DNA of 64,000 nucleotides. It comes from Otatea glauca. Taxonomy: Eukaryota; Streptophyta; Magnoliopsida; Poales; Poaceae. The position numbers and the translations under genes were made by a program. Positions 1 through 9,599 of this stretch are shown in pieces (positions within the stretch are counted from its first letter, which is position 1; each line of letters starts with the position of its first letter). The stretch covers positions 8,237,760-8,301,759 of the forward strand of contig CM070727.1 of assembly GCA_036346275.1 (NCBI GenBank), given 5' to 3'. The notes under the pieces were generated by a model that was not told the DNA's origin, ran no database searches, and saw only the letters and a list, made by a program, of their open reading frames with translations.

Positions 1-1000
1 CCGAACAAAGACCCATTTGTGACCTACAGGGTTTATATGGGGAGGTGTGCGGCATACGGGCCCAAACACCTCTCTCTTGTTCAGAGAGACTAACTCTGCA
101 GTGATTGCCTTCTTCCATTCTTCCCAATCTAGCATTTTCTTGCACTCTGCTAGAGATGCAGGCTCGGGATCATGATCAATGATCGAGGCAATCTTCTTTG
201 CAAAGTATGCATCAATATTGGCTGTTGCTCTATTCAGGGATTCTCCTGTTATTACAAAGTTTATGGCCATTTCATCATGAGGTGCTTCATGTACTTCTAC
301 TTTCTCTTCGTTGTTATTTCTCATCGCAGGAGCAAGTTCCTTTAGCTTTTCATCGCCTATGTGTGCGCACACATTATTTCCAGCGGCTTCCTGCAGTGGA
401 AGGTTCAGGTTTGGAATTGCCTTTTCCGTCGGCTTCTTTCCAGTGTCAGGTCTCAACTGGCTCCCCTTCTTTCCTTGGGGTATTTTCGTGATTGGTTGTG
501 GTAAGTCCTCTCGCCCAATTTTCTCCAGACGTCTCCGGGTACTTTGGGTTAGAGGAGGCAGATTTCCTGTTCTTTTTCTTTGAGGCCTCTGAACAGGATG
601 AGGGATACCTTCTATTTTCTTTGGTATTTCCACCCTCTCTGGTGCATTTCTTGCGGGTACATGCGACTTAACCACGCCCTTCAGATCACAAAAATGATCA
701 GGCAGTTCATTTGCTAAATTCTGCAAATTAATTATCTTCTGGACTTCTTGATTTGCTTCATTAGTGCGGGGGTCATGCGTGGGGATCCCAGTGGAATGCC
801 ATATGATTTTCCGGCATTTTTCATCCAAAGGTTGATTTCCTCCCCCTAATGACGGGAAACGATCCTCGTCAAATATGCAATCAGCGAATCGGGCTGTATG
901 CAAGTCTCCAGTCATGGGTTCCAAATACCTGATTATGGATGCACTCTCATAACCAACGTATATCCCAGACTTGCGGAGAGGGCCCATTGCGATCACCGAG
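1..1000 (-). pseudogene. Copia integrase C-terminal region to start of reverse transcriptase (partial)
   Basis: One minus-strand frame stays open from about 990 to the window edge. It starts with the Copia post-integrase motif containing GIYVGYESASIIRYLEP and FADCIFDEDRFPSLGG, runs through a charged linker, and ends at 36-1 with NPVGHKWVFVR, the conserved opening of Copia RT. The preceding integrase core is in a different frame, and a short middle stretch (CMVYVPIPPLGDRN, about 1030-985) is in a third, so two indels separate the pieces. The long open linker suggests the element is not very old. The rest of RT lies outside the window. Confidence 0.85.
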
Positions 1001-1469
1001 GGGTGGTATAGGAACATATACCATACACCCAAATTTCCGAGATGGGAGATCTTGGGATGATCCGTGCACAAGCCGCATAGGAGAATGGATGTTGTAGGTC
1101 AAGGTCCAAATTGATGAGAGCTGCTGCGTGCAGGACTGCGTGTCCCCAACAAGTGTTGGGCAAGTTACAACTCTGCAAAAACGGTCTAGCAATGAACTTA
1201 ATTCTCTTTATTAGTGCTTCAGCTAGTCCATTCTGCGTATGGACGTGCGGTACGGAGTGCTCAACTGTTATCCCTGTTGCCGTGCAATAATCATCAAATG
1301 CCTTTGAAGTAAATTCTTTGGCATTGTCCATTCTAATGGACTTCACGCGATGATCAGGGAAAGCATTCTTAATTTTTATGATCTGCGAGATCAGCTTTAC
1401 AAAAGCATGGTTTCTTGTTGACAATAAGCATACATGCGACCATTTCGAGGAAGCATCGATGAGCACCAT
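993..1469 (-). pseudogene. Copia integrase catalytic core (rve)
   Basis: The integrase core catalyses joining of retroelement cDNA to the chromosome. Visible residues are the first catalytic Asp in MVLIDASSKW, the second in IRMDNAKEF, and the Glu in HTQNGLAEALIKR, giving the D-D-E order. The segment is in frame with the upstream zinc-finger segment; only a TGA (1476-1478) separates them, where the family usually has an arginine. CGA to TGA is the expected result of CpG deamination. After about 1050 the frame is lost and nonsense follows to 993. Confidence 0.85.
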
Positions 1470-1475
1470 AAAGTA

Positions 1476-2177
1476 TCAAAACGGCCCTGACAAGGGCTGA
1501 ATCGGGCCGCAAATATCCCCCTGCATAAGTTCCAAGAATGCAGGGATTTCACTTTGCACTTTCATGACAGGGGGTCTAGTTATTAATTTCCCGGTGGCAC
1601 ATGCAGGGCACACAAAATCTTCATGATTCGGGAAATTTTTAACATTAATACCATGACCTTGTGAGTTGTTCACTATATTTCTCATCATTCTAAGACCAGG
1701 ATGACCTAATCTACCATGCCATAAAGAAAATAACTCAGAGCTTCTAAAAACAGTCTTCAAGGAAGTATACACTTCGGGTACATGAATATTCGTGTAGTAC
1801 AACCCAGATTCATATGAGGGACATTTTTCTAATACCATTTTTCCACATACCGCGTGCTTCATAATGCACAAGTATTCTTTGCCATTTTCTTCGTTGGTTT
1901 CTACATGAAAACCATTGGCGCGGATGTCTTTGAAGCTTAAGAGAGTGCGCGTTGATTCAGGGTACAAAAGGGCTTCTTCAATTACCAAAGTTGTTCCCAT
2001 AGGCAATATAATAGTGGCTCTTCCTGAGCCGATTACATATGAGTCACTTCCTGCGATCGTAGTAATCTTTCCAGCGTTCTTCGTGATCGACTGGAAGTAT
2101 TTAGACTCTCTTAAGATGGTATTTGTTGTGCCACTACCAACAATGCATATCTCTTCCATTTGGGCGCTACACGATTT
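1476..2177 (-). pseudogene. Copia protease remnant and GAG-pre-integrase zinc-finger domain
   Basis: The segment opens right after a predicted splice acceptor at 2178. Near its start is CIVGSGTTNTIL, where the aspartic-protease box of this family normally reads D-S-G/A; the Asp is Gly here, so the protease is probably inactive. Further on, LWHGRLGHPG followed by CPACATGK forms the HHCC zinc finger that precedes Copia integrase. The frame ends at TGA 1476-1478 and continues in the same frame into the integrase core. No CCHC nucleocapsid knuckle was seen before the protease. Confidence 0.8.
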
Positions 2178-2459
2178 CTAGATAAAAGAAATATAATTCC
2201 AATCAAACAGAGGCAAAATAATTCAAATATTGCTTGTAAATGAAAGAATATTGGAATAAAGAATAAATTGCATATTTATTCATGAGAGAAGTATGCTCTT
2301 CTAGAGTTTACAATTCATTATTCAAAAGAAAAATACTAACAACCATAATCTAAAAAAAATGATGCGATTCATGCATTAACGGGCTTTGGACTTTCCCTTG
2401 GTCTGAAACTTCTCTTTTCCACTCAGCTTCCCCTTCTTTCTATGAATGGGCTTTCTCAC
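2178..2459 (-). other. Predicted gag-pol intron of the Copia element
   Basis: On the minus strand the donor reads AAG|GTGAGA at 2459 and the acceptor reads TTTCTTTTATCTAG ending at 2178, with a good pyrimidine tract. The enclosed 282 bp is AT-rich and non-coding. Splicing is phase 0 and would join the gag frame to the protease frame without a stop. Unspliced RNA would end gag at the TAA at 2376-2378. Ty1/Copia elements of Arabidopsis are known to use such splicing to set the Gag to Gag-Pol ratio. Use of these sites here is inferred. Confidence 0.6.
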
Positions 2460-3092
2460 CTTATAGCTATTGGCATTAACTTCTGTACCAGTGCCCCTTC
2501 TAGGTGGCTGTGAGACATAGTTCTTGCGTAGAATATCGTCTTACGATTCCACAACTTGCATTACATCAACCAGTTCGCTATACTCCTTGTATGCGTCCTG
2601 ACGATAGCTGCGTGCACTCTGGATAGCATTTGGGTGGAAGGTAGAGAGAATTTTCTCAATCTTCTTCTCATCAGTGATCTTCTTGCCATATAGTGAGAGA
2701 TTAGTACAAATTCTGTGCAAGGCAGAATTGTACTCGGTCACTGTTCTGTAGTCTGCAAACCTCAGGCGGACCCAATCTTGCTGTGCTTGGGGCAAGATGG
2801 TGTACTTGAGCTTCTCGAACCGCTTCTGAAGTGCAGTCCAAAGCTCAAGTGCACTCTTCTCAGCCATATATTCATTCTTCAGAGTGGCTGAGAGGTGGTG
2901 TCTGAGGAAGTGCAGGGCTTGATCGTTCTGCTCGGCGGTAGGTTTCGCGTCCTGCGAGGACCCTAGACCAATCGCTGCACGGAGCTTCTTGCCCCCAAGA
3001 ACGATCTTCATGTCCGATGCCCAAGTGAGGTAGTTCTGACCGTGCGGGGCCAGTTCTTCAAACTCACGATTCACGATGCCGGACATCTGCAT
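2376..3092 (-). pseudogene. Copia gag (UBN2-type capsid protein) with internal stop
   Basis: Gag forms the virus-like particle of the retrotransposon. The N-terminus MQMSGIVNREFEELAPHG and the following YLTWASDMKIVLGG are typical of plant Copia gag, and the UBN2-like helical region covers most of the 183 codons before the first stop. TAA at 2541-2543 interrupts the frame, which then continues into a very basic tail (RKPIHRKKGKLSGKEK) to the TAA at 2376-2378. The predicted intron donor lies inside this tail, so the tail belongs only to the unspliced short-gag form. Confidence 0.8.
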
Positions 3093-3389
3093 GATTTCAA
3101 AATTTCGACATTAGATTACTGCGTATAATCTAATAGAACATGGTTGCAAAAGCATAAAGTGCAGAAAAATAAATTGCCATGCATTGCAGTATACAAAATA
3201 AAGCAATGAATTCAAAATTCATAAAGAATATTCATAAATGCAGAGAATAAGGCTAGAAAAATTTAAAAACAGAGCCAAATAATTTTCTGTATTTTTCTAG
3301 CAATTTTTCAAAAAAAAAATTTCTGCATTTTTTTTCTTTTTTTCTCTTCTTTTCTTTTTCTTCTCTTTCTTTACTTTTTCTTTTCTTTC

Positions 3390-4045
3390 TCGCCCGGCCG
3401 CATGGCCTTTGGGCCTCCTTCCTTTTTCTTTCTTCGGCCCACACTTCTCCCAGCGCACCGCCTCCCTTCTTGCGCTACCTCCCCTTGCGGCTTCGTGCCG
3501 AGGCGATGCAGAGCCGAGCGAGCGGCGAGGTCGGTGGCGGCAATGAGATCGGGGCGGCCGCGCGGGAGGCGACGCGCCGGCGGCGCCACGGTGGTGAGCC
3601 GAGTCAAGCGGCGGCGACCGAGGCCAGAGCACGCGCGGCGGCGCGCGTGCGTGCGGGTGGCGGAGCGGTCGAGGCGGACTTCATGCGCGCGGGCGGTCGA
3701 GGCTACGCGCCGAGGCCGATTTCGCGCGGCGGCCCAGCGACGCGGCCGAGGTCGGACTTCGCGCTTGCGGCGGCGAGGACGACTTGGCCGGGACACGTGG
3801 ACGGCGGGCTACGTGCCAAAGGCCGCCGGCGCGGGCGGCTTCGAAGTTGGGCGTCGGCGACGGCGCAGCGAGACTGGGCCGACGGCGGCGGGCGCGGGCG
3901 ACCGAGGCGGCGTGGTAGAGGCCGGACTTCGTCTTGCGGCGGTTGGGTCGACGATGGCGTGGCGGCGTCGCGAGCGCGCAAGCCGAGACACACGGGCTCG
4001 GGGACGGCGGCGGCGGCGCGCACGCTGCGCGTAGCGCAAGGCAAG
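3390..4045 (-). other. Very GC-rich leader block of the Copia element
   Basis: Between the LTR and gag lies about 650 bp of extremely CG-rich DNA, bordered sharply by an A/T homopolymer-rich stretch (3300-3380) and by ordinary leader (4050-4250). Several frames on both strands are open simply because stop codons are rare at this composition; none gives a recognisable protein. It may be a captured fragment of a GC-rich first exon or promoter. I assign no gene. Confidence 0.5.
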
Positions 4046-4251
4046 GCGCACGTATCCCCCATTTTTTTGTGGATGATGAACAGTAAAACTGTAGATCCAT
4101 GTGGTTGTAGCTTCTTGCCACGCGACGAAATACAAAACAGATGCGTAGGGTAGATGCATGCATAGGATCAATAGCGATTAGATTCAACCGCCGAAACCCA
4201 CCTCTTCTCACCTTTTTATCTGTTTGCCGGTAGAGCTTCGTGCTTATAACG

Positions 4252-4817
4252 TGTTAAGGAACCTCGCTATCGAATAGTCTAGGGTTCCCGAACAGATCTA
4301 AAATTAGAGAACAGAGTGAGAGACATAGGTTTAGAGAGAGCGACGACAGAATACTTTATTGCTTTCTGATTTCTTGTACATAGGGAAGAACCCCTTCCTC
4401 CTTATATAGTAGTCGCCTAAAATTTCGGCTAAAAGACCATCGTGAGTTTTTTATTAAACCACGTGGTTTCCCAACAGCTACAACCTAGCGACGGGCAGCA
4501 GGACTCCCACGTACTTCAACGGCACACCTGTCGGGTTCTCAGACGCGGACGTTCTTGGTCACCGAGTCCAAGTCTTCCGGTCTTGCTGGCAGTTGGCGGT
4601 TCATAGGCCATAGGCCCATAGCTACTGCGGGCCGATGACTGTCAAGATCACCGAGTCTTCTCTTATTGGGGCGTGTCGATCTCATGATGTCGCTAGCATT
4701 ACTGGGAAATTTACCGCGAAGAGGTTCGAGTACCATCGCTCCAACACCGAGTGCTAATTTCTCTCTCACAGAACTTCTCTAAATCATGATTAATTTTTCT
4801 CTTATCAACCTCCTACA
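4252..4817 (-). repeat. 5' LTR of the Copia element
   Basis: In plus coordinates the block starts TGTTAAGGAACC and ends ...CCTCCTACA, so it has TG...CA ends. On the minus strand it contains ACTATATAAG (4410-4401) as a TATA box, followed by the expected short R/U5 region. Directly inside the LTR the leader begins CGTTATAAGCACGA, where a primer site is expected. The 3' LTR is not in the window, so the outer end is judged by TG/CA only. Confidence 0.6.
4401..4410 (-). promoter_or_regulatory. TATA box of the Copia LTR
   Basis: ACTATATAAG on the minus strand, inside the LTR and about 150 bp upstream of its inner end, as expected for the U3 promoter. Confidence 0.55.
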
Positions 4818-5071
4818 CATTTGGCCATGGCCATGGGTCGATGTGTTAGAGAGAGAGAGAGAGATTTAGCTACGTCCTTCTTTTTTTCTGCGTATCATTA
4901 GTTCCTGCAGCCCTATTAGATAGTTCGAAAGAAAATGAAGAATGCCAGCTCTGGTTTCGGTCCAAGAAATGAATAGAGGTTATCTTTTTTAAGAGGTGCT
5001 TCTATGTTATTTTAGAGGGAATAGAAGATAGCTTGACGATAACAACCGGTAGAAACAACCCCCAAAACAAT

Positions 5072-5327
5072 TACTTCCTTCATCCATTTTTTAAGTGACA
5101 TTTTTTTACTTCTCACAGTCTCCATATATGACTTCAATTGTTACCTTTTGTAATTTTATCTTATTACATACAATAAAATTATAATAATTATAAAATATTT
5201 TTATGGATACACTTAATTATATAGTTTTTAATTCGCTAATATAGATAGCTTTAAACATATTACTTCGTCAAATTTAAAAAGTTTGAATGTACGGACTCTA
5301 AGTTGTCCATAAAGAACAGAGGGAGTA
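5072..5327. mobile_element. Stowaway-type MITE
   Basis: A 256-bp AT-rich element including TA at both ends. The left end reads CTTCCTTCATCC and the right end GAACAGAGGGAG, the CTCCCTCCGTTC-type terminal repeat of grass Stowaway (Tc1/Mariner) MITEs. There is no coding capacity. The flanking 4818-5071 and 5328-5620 show no gene; 4850-4865 holds a short GA microsatellite. Confidence 0.8.
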
Positions 5328-5619
5328 GTAACATTTTAAGAATTTTTTATGTAAAAAACAGAATTTATTTTTTAAAAGATTACGAGGTAAAGACACGCAA
5401 ACACTGCCATGCACACACATTTTTGTTCAGATGAATTTCTAGTCCAACAGTGTAACTTATCGTGACCAAATAAGACGTTTAGAATTGTATGAAAGAGAAC
5501 GTGTGGGCCCATGCGTGTACTGGCAGTTGATGAATTCATGGCAATAAGCCCAACACAGTGTACGCGGAATGAAAGCAACACGCGGCACAGCCAGTTTACG
5601 TGCACTGGTTGCTCCATCT

Positions 5620-6180
5620 AAGGTGAAAATGGGTCGGTCAATATTAGTTTTTCTATATTTTAATTTATATTTCTTTAATTAAAAAATCGAATATGGATTA
5701 GCTGGATATATAGATACAAATTTGAATTATACAGATATAGGACATATATGTGACTGATTCTGGTCGAAAACAGATAAAGATATATGAATAATACATGCAT
5801 ATATAGATTAATATACGTTGAATCAAATCATACGAGCGCATAACCATGATAAAAAGTTATATATCAATCAAACCCAAATAGACATCATAGAAAGAATATG
5901 GTACTTAAGGTTTAATGGAACCAACTAATTGTTAATATAAATGGGTTACCATGAAAAATATGTAACAAATGGACTGTGCCTTCTTGATATTTAAATCGAA
6001 AGAATCCGAATATCTGGATCCTGTATCGTATTTACCGGATATTGGCTGCTCCGAATTCGATTCCGAATCCGGATTCAAGTATTCAGATCCCGTATCTGAT
6101 TCGACCAAATAGTTAAATCCTGCCCTTAATCTTTTTACATGTTTATGAAAACCCATTATGTAAATTTTCCTCATAAATTC
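5620..6180. other. Possible hAT-derived non-coding remnant
   Basis: The stretch begins near AAGGTGAAAATGGGTCGG and contains repeated TCCGAATCCGGATTCAA and GGATATNGG words at 6000-6120, a composition typical of Ac/Ds-like subterminal regions in grasses. I found no clean terminal repeats or target-site duplication and no gene. Confidence 0.35.
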
Positions 6181-6415
6181 CTTTGGAAGATTAAGATTCC
6201 TTTCGAAGTTAGGGTTTTTATTTGATTAATAATGCTGAGGAAAAGCATTTTAACTAAAGATAGACTCTTACGAAGGGGTTGGAAGGGGATAAGAAATGCC
6301 AGCTTTGTGGTGCTAACAGACAATTGACTATTTGTTTATCTCATGTCCATTGGCAAGATTCATTTGGAATGTGGTGAGATGTGATTTTGGCTTGAGATGT
6401 TCACCTACTAATGTT
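6181..6415 (+). pseudogene. LINE-type zf-RVT remnant
   Basis: A plus-strand frame reads LWKIKIPFEVRVFI, stop, LIMLRKSILTKDRLLRRGW and KGDKKCQLCGANRQL. This matches the zinc-binding domain found after reverse transcriptase in plant LINE ORF2 (the I-LTKDNL-RRGW...C-LC pattern). A stop sits in the middle and the frame decays after about 6415, with later stops. The main RT domain is not seen upstream, so this is an isolated 3' fragment. From 6420 to 7600 I see no recognisable gene or clear repeat. Confidence 0.65.
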
Positions 6416-8149
6416 GAACATCTATTTTTGGTAATTGGTTGATTCAATTCAGGTATGAATTGTTGTGGACTATTTAGAAAGCGTGTAATATAGCGTGCTT
6501 CAGAAATATCATGCCGGTTGATCCTACAAAACTAATATTTGACATAACACACAATGGCTCAACATTTAGACTGTTTTGCAGATAAAAGAGGAAGACAGAG
6601 AAGCTATGCTTTAGGGGCAGGGCAAATTGCTGGAACAAGTGGTTACTGAGGTGCTCAAGATACATAGGGGATAGAGACCAACGGTTGCTAAGATTGCTAC
6701 CTAAAATAGAAAAGGATGGAGAGAAAAAGAACGAGTTTTTGTGTTGATCCAGAAGTACTAGGATAAAGCGATCCCTATTTAGTGTTTATAAATGACATTG
6801 TAATAGGTTTAGTTCATTTACTTTATGCTTTTAGACCATACATATGTTTTGGACATGAACCTTGCTCTAGATGGTTGATTTTATAAGACAAGGTGCAACA
6901 AGAAGTTATGTTTTTGTTTTCTTTTTCTTTTTCGCTTTTGTTTTTCTGATAATAGAAATAGGAGGATTTGTTGCTTTTCTATTATTTTTAAAAAAAACTC
7001 ATGAAAACCATCCCATTATCCCATTCTTCCTAACGAACAATTCACTGCTCCTTCTGTAAGAGATATAAATGTGTACACATTCTGTAGGATTTCACCGAAG
7101 CCAAATCCACCGCATCCAACTAATGCGGGATACCTCAAAAGGCCAAGCTATAGACAGAAGAAGCTACGGCAGTACAACCCTGCTATATATTAGCACGAGC
7201 CAATTGTGCAGTTCAATATTGCAACCAGTTCATGTAGTTGCGACTTCCAAATCATTATTCGGCGTGACTAGAGGGGGTTGTGCTTCCATACGTTCTTGCA
7301 AGAGTGCAACTAAATAAAATTCAGCGAAATTCAGTTTTCCTTTAATAGATAGGCTATTGATTAAACAGGGTTCTTAAGGACTTCGATTCAGCGAGACGGC
7401 GCTACGACCTGAACTTCTAGCTAATTGTGGCTCTCATGCGCTACCCCTATTTTGCCCTCAAATCACCTTGACGGCCTTCACCTCTTGCCAGGCCTGCATC
7501 ACCCTCCTCCGCCTCCCCAGACGATCAGACGGGACCGGTCCTGTGAACTCGACGGCGCGAGGTACCTACTCTGTCATCGTGCTACAGTCGTTTCCAAAGA
7601 TAGTAGGGACATGTATGTGTTGAGCGGCCAACATGATGCCCACCCTACATACGAGTGCTTCGACTTCCTCTGGTTTTCAGCCGTGTAAAATGCAGTTAAG
7701 ACATTCTAGCATCATACGTCCGTATCAAGACAGAATAGTGACAATTCAAACATTCTTCTACATCACAACTAGTACAACATTGCTACGACTAATTCTCCAG
7801 GCGTAGCAGCATGTAGAACGATGCCCTCACTGTTCACACACGGTGTTTGTTCATACCGATCGGATTTGAGACTGCGAGTGCATGCGAGACCGCAGATTCT
7901 AGAGCCAACGCGGGCGCGGCCGATCATTCTCGTACTTCAGAAGCTCAAGAATCTATATCGATTGATTCGATCTGCCCGGCCTTTAAAGCGAATAGGTGTT
8001 CGCGGGTCGCGGCCAGAAATTTTCGTGGGAATCGGGAGAAGGTGGAAATTTCGCCTACTCGTGCCGTCGTGCACTAGTGCGTCGACAAATAAAGTCCACC
8101 GTCAAGACAGCCTGTCGTTGAGAGCTACTACAGTGAAAACATCAACGGA

Positions 8150-8425
8150 CGATGACTGACATAAGAGCAAGATAATAAGAAACCAACTACTGGTAATAGT
8201 AGTTTAAAAGACGAACATGATAATAACCGCCTCTAAAAGTTGTCTCTAAATGTTGTGCAATAAATATCTTTTCTCTCTTGTACATGAATGATCTACCTAT
8301 GCTCCCGTGCAAAGCTGGCTACTAAATAAGAGCTAGCTCTCTTCTCTCTCCTCTTTTCTCACTCTTCCACATAGAACAAAACTGATGTGTACAGGTTAAG
8401 AGCCAGCTGACATGACCTTATTGTT
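8150..8425. mobile_element. Short MITE-like insertion, family also in WAK A intron 1
   Basis: Absent from the matching place in unit 2b (near 36700), where GACGATGACCAATGCATGGG is continuous. The internal sequence, including CTCCCGTGCAAAGCTGGCTA, is nearly the same as at 23760-24030, so two copies of one family are in the window. Exact ends and target duplication are unclear. Confidence 0.55.
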
Positions 8426-8479
8426 CAATGCATGCATGGGCAGTATAAGCATGATTTACTAGGTACCTACCTAGAAATT

Positions 8480-8760
8480 GAAACATTTTGGGAAATTTCA
8501 TCTTGGGAAATTTCAAATGGGAAATCATAAAAAATTCAGTTTGAAAACTTTTGATTCAAAATTTTTTGGTTCAAAAACTTTCAGTTCAAAAAAATTCAAT
8601 TCGAAACTTTCAATTTCAAAAAACTTTCAGTACAAAAAGTTTCGATTAAAAAAATTTTGATTTGAAAAATGTTGACTCAAAAACTTTTAAAAATGGTTAA
8701 AAATACTTCTTATTCAAAATCTTAGAGGAAATTTGAAAGCAAAAACTTATTTGAGTTCGA
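8480..8760. repeat. Degenerate AT-rich tandem repeat (TTCAAAAACTTTC type)
   Basis: About 280 bp built from imperfect repeats of a roughly 14-18 bp unit such as TTCAAAAACTTTCAGT. The same array type recurs at 33690-34130 and 36750-36950 at the equivalent place in the other units. A 60-codon frame through it (MKHFGKFHLGKF...) only reflects the repeat. Confidence 0.6.
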
Positions 8761-9599
8761 GGGGAAGGGAATGACGAGGAAAGTGGAATAAAAGAGATAC
8801 CGTCAAGTGTTGCGACGAGAAAGCTTTTGAAAGAGAATGAAAGAGATTCTATCACAAGTGACTACAAAAGGATGTATCTCGAAATAGCAATTCTAATAAT
8901 ATATTACCATGCAGATTCATGTATACTTATTTCACTGCACATGAGTGTATCAATGGACTTACGGACGTTCTTCTAAAACATAGACTTTTTTTGCTAGAAA
9001 AAAATGGACTTATGGACGAAACGTGGATGCAAACTACATTAGGTATTTCAGAGCCACTTGAGGACTTGGTTTCTCAGCACCAAACTGATTCACAACTAGT
9101 AGCGTTGTCGTGATTCGTGAAAGACTCGGCGGTTCCAAGTCTATCTACGACTTGGCTGTGTGCCGCCAACTGACCAGTGGTCGGTCTTCTACGATTAAGA
9201 CACCTCTGTCTGGTGATCTATTCCCGCGTGCGACGTCGTCGTAGGAAATTTTTTTAGCTGGATGAAGTCGTCAAACCATTCCGAAACTAATCAACAAGCA
9301 CAATGAAAGCCAGCTATGGGTGTAGTTAAGGGTGTAATCGGTTAGGATTTAGTTGAATATCACTTTTCCCATATCTTAAGACCATATTTTTTTGTTAGAC
9401 TCGAAGTTGGATACAGATAGTGCTAGATACGAATACGGCCAGATAATATCGGTCACGGATTTGAAGAAAATATGGAACGAAATCGATACGGTATTGGATA
9501 TTTTTGTCCGATATCGCGCAAAAATATATAGATACAGTATAAAGCACACATATAGCAATATTAGTACACTTAAGAGAGCGCTTTTAATCTCATCTGCAC

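Larger units (their letters stand above)
1..4817 (-). mobile_element. Ty1/Copia LTR retrotransposon, 5' part, truncated by window edge
   Basis: Read on the minus strand, the order is LTR (4817-4252), leader (about 4250-3093), gag (3092-2376), short intron-like spacer, protease, integrase zinc finger, integrase core, integrase C-terminus and the first residues of reverse transcriptase at the window edge. Integrase before RT defines Copia. The gag start and short spacer resemble the Ale/Retrofit lineage, which is an inference from motif style. The element is dead: stop codons at 2541-2543 and 1476-1478, and two frameshifts between about 1050 and 980. The RT/RNase H half and the 3' LTR lie left of the window. 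Confidence 0.9.
7606..9327. repeat. WAK-cluster duplicated upstream block, unit A
   Basis: The block matches 35999-37390 (unit 2b) and 48046-49178 plus 54292-54666 (unit B) in order, including GCCAACATGATGCCCACCCT, GCTTCGACTTCCTCTGGTTT and TTCATACCGATCGG. It lacks the MITE of unit 2b and so shows the empty site. Its last 240 bp (9090-9327) match 54450-54666. It holds several short open frames but none repeated with conserved frame in the paralogues, so I call no gene. Confidence 0.75.

Noticed and set aside
3402..4211. Several long open frames on both strands in the GC-rich leader
   Set aside because: They overlap in five frames, are Arg/Ala-rich with no domain, and result from lack of stop codons at very high GC.
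8478..8660. 60-codon Phe/Lys-rich frame
   Set aside because: Runs entirely through the AT-rich tandem repeat.
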